A DNA stretch of 13,897 bases. Source: Caldilineaceae bacterium (GTDB lineage Bacteria > Chloroflexota > Anaerolineae > Caldilineales > Caldilineaceae). The notes under the pieces were generated by a model that searched no databases, was not told the origin of the DNA, and saw only the letters and a list, made by a program, of their open reading frames with translations. The stretch covers positions 1-13,897 of the forward strand of contig WGCB01000519.1 in the NCBI GenBank assembly GCA_015494005.1. Direction: 5' to 3'. The translations under genes and the position numbers were made by a program. Of the stretch, positions 13,828 to 13,897 are shown in pieces. Each line of letters starts with the position of its first letter. Positions within the stretch are counted from its first letter, which is position 1.

Positions 13828-13894
13828 TGCACCGGATGGCACTCTGTCCAGCTCCCCCGTCACCGCCCAGTTTCATCTGCTCCCATCCGGTGCA
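13828..13894. repeat. 12-bp perfect inverted repeat at the right edge
   Basis: TGCACCGGATGG (13828-13839) and CCATCCGGTGCA (13883-13894) are exact reverse complements enclosing 43 nt. They lie about 35-100 nt downstream of the predicted start point at 13792, so they could fold into a long-armed leader or a small-RNA stem. No tRNA, SRP RNA or riboswitch signature is recognised, and the window ends 3 nt later. Confidence 0.55.
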
Positions 13895-13897
13895 GGC

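Noticed and set aside
13579..13863. 94-codon minus-strand frame at the right edge
   Set aside because: It overlaps the end of the YihY-family gene, has no family resemblance and no ribosome site that I can see.
1..13897. CRISPR array, tRNA, rRNA, transposase or phage genes
   Set aside because: I looked for spaced direct repeats, cloverleaf features and transposase motifs and found none; the only repeats are the short ones listed.

Overview
The window is high-GC DNA, roughly two thirds G+C by eye. Several traits point to Chloroflexota, probably the Caldilineae/Anaerolineae side: a solute-binding lipoprotein with a long Ala/Glu/Pro linker after its lipobox, a CUT1 sugar ABC system next to GH78/GH2 enzymes and a URO-D-like protein, a TPTP-type segment after a signal anchor in the left-edge gene, and short heptad and C-rich/G-rich intergenic repeats. 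This placement is an inference from style; no marker gene is present.

Layout. At 1-156 (minus) lies the 5' end of a membrane-anchored protein of unknown function. Its start sits right behind a TAAAAT -10 box, so its mRNA may be leaderless. At 296-1597 (plus) is a GT4-type glycosyltransferase with its own promoter. The convergent gap 1598-1785 carries a repeat module: a perfect 9-bp hairpin, two 15-bp direct repeats and four TCTCCAA heptads. From 12474 down to 1786 everything reads on the minus strand as one carbohydrate-utilisation cluster: LacI-type repressor, CUT1 substrate-binding lipoprotein, two CUT1 permeases, URO-D superfamily protein, CE7 acetyl esterase, GH78 alpha-L-rhamnosidase and GH2 beta-glucuronidase. 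At 12743-13690 (plus), divergent from lacI, is a YihY/BrkB-family membrane protein. The right edge, 13691-13897, has a candidate promoter and an inverted repeat but no recognisable gene.

How it works together. The enzymes have no signal peptides, so the likely scheme is import of an oligosaccharide by the CUT1 system followed by cytoplasmic de-acetylation, removal of rhamnose and removal of glucuronic acid. The GH2 enzyme keeps both catalytic glutamates and the N-x-K motif that separates beta-glucuronidases from other GH2 enzymes. The rhamnosidase keeps acidic residues at the spacing seen in known GH78 enzymes. A Rha-GlcA unit, as in arabinogalactan-protein or gum-arabic side chains, would fit the enzyme set, but the substrate is not proven. 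No transporter ATPase is present, so a shared ATPase encoded elsewhere is expected.

Regulation. The clearest regulatory element is at 12532-12602. Three CACGTG-centred operator-like sites are spaced exactly 14 bp apart and lie on or just after the predicted start point of a TTGACA-18-TACCAT promoter that reads into lacI. A 12-bp perfect hairpin between the binding-protein gene and the permeases probably sets their relative expression. The most open biological question is the URO-D-like protein: it lacks both the haem-pathway signature and the His-x-Cys zinc site of cobalamin methyltransferases, yet it sits inside the sugar cluster.
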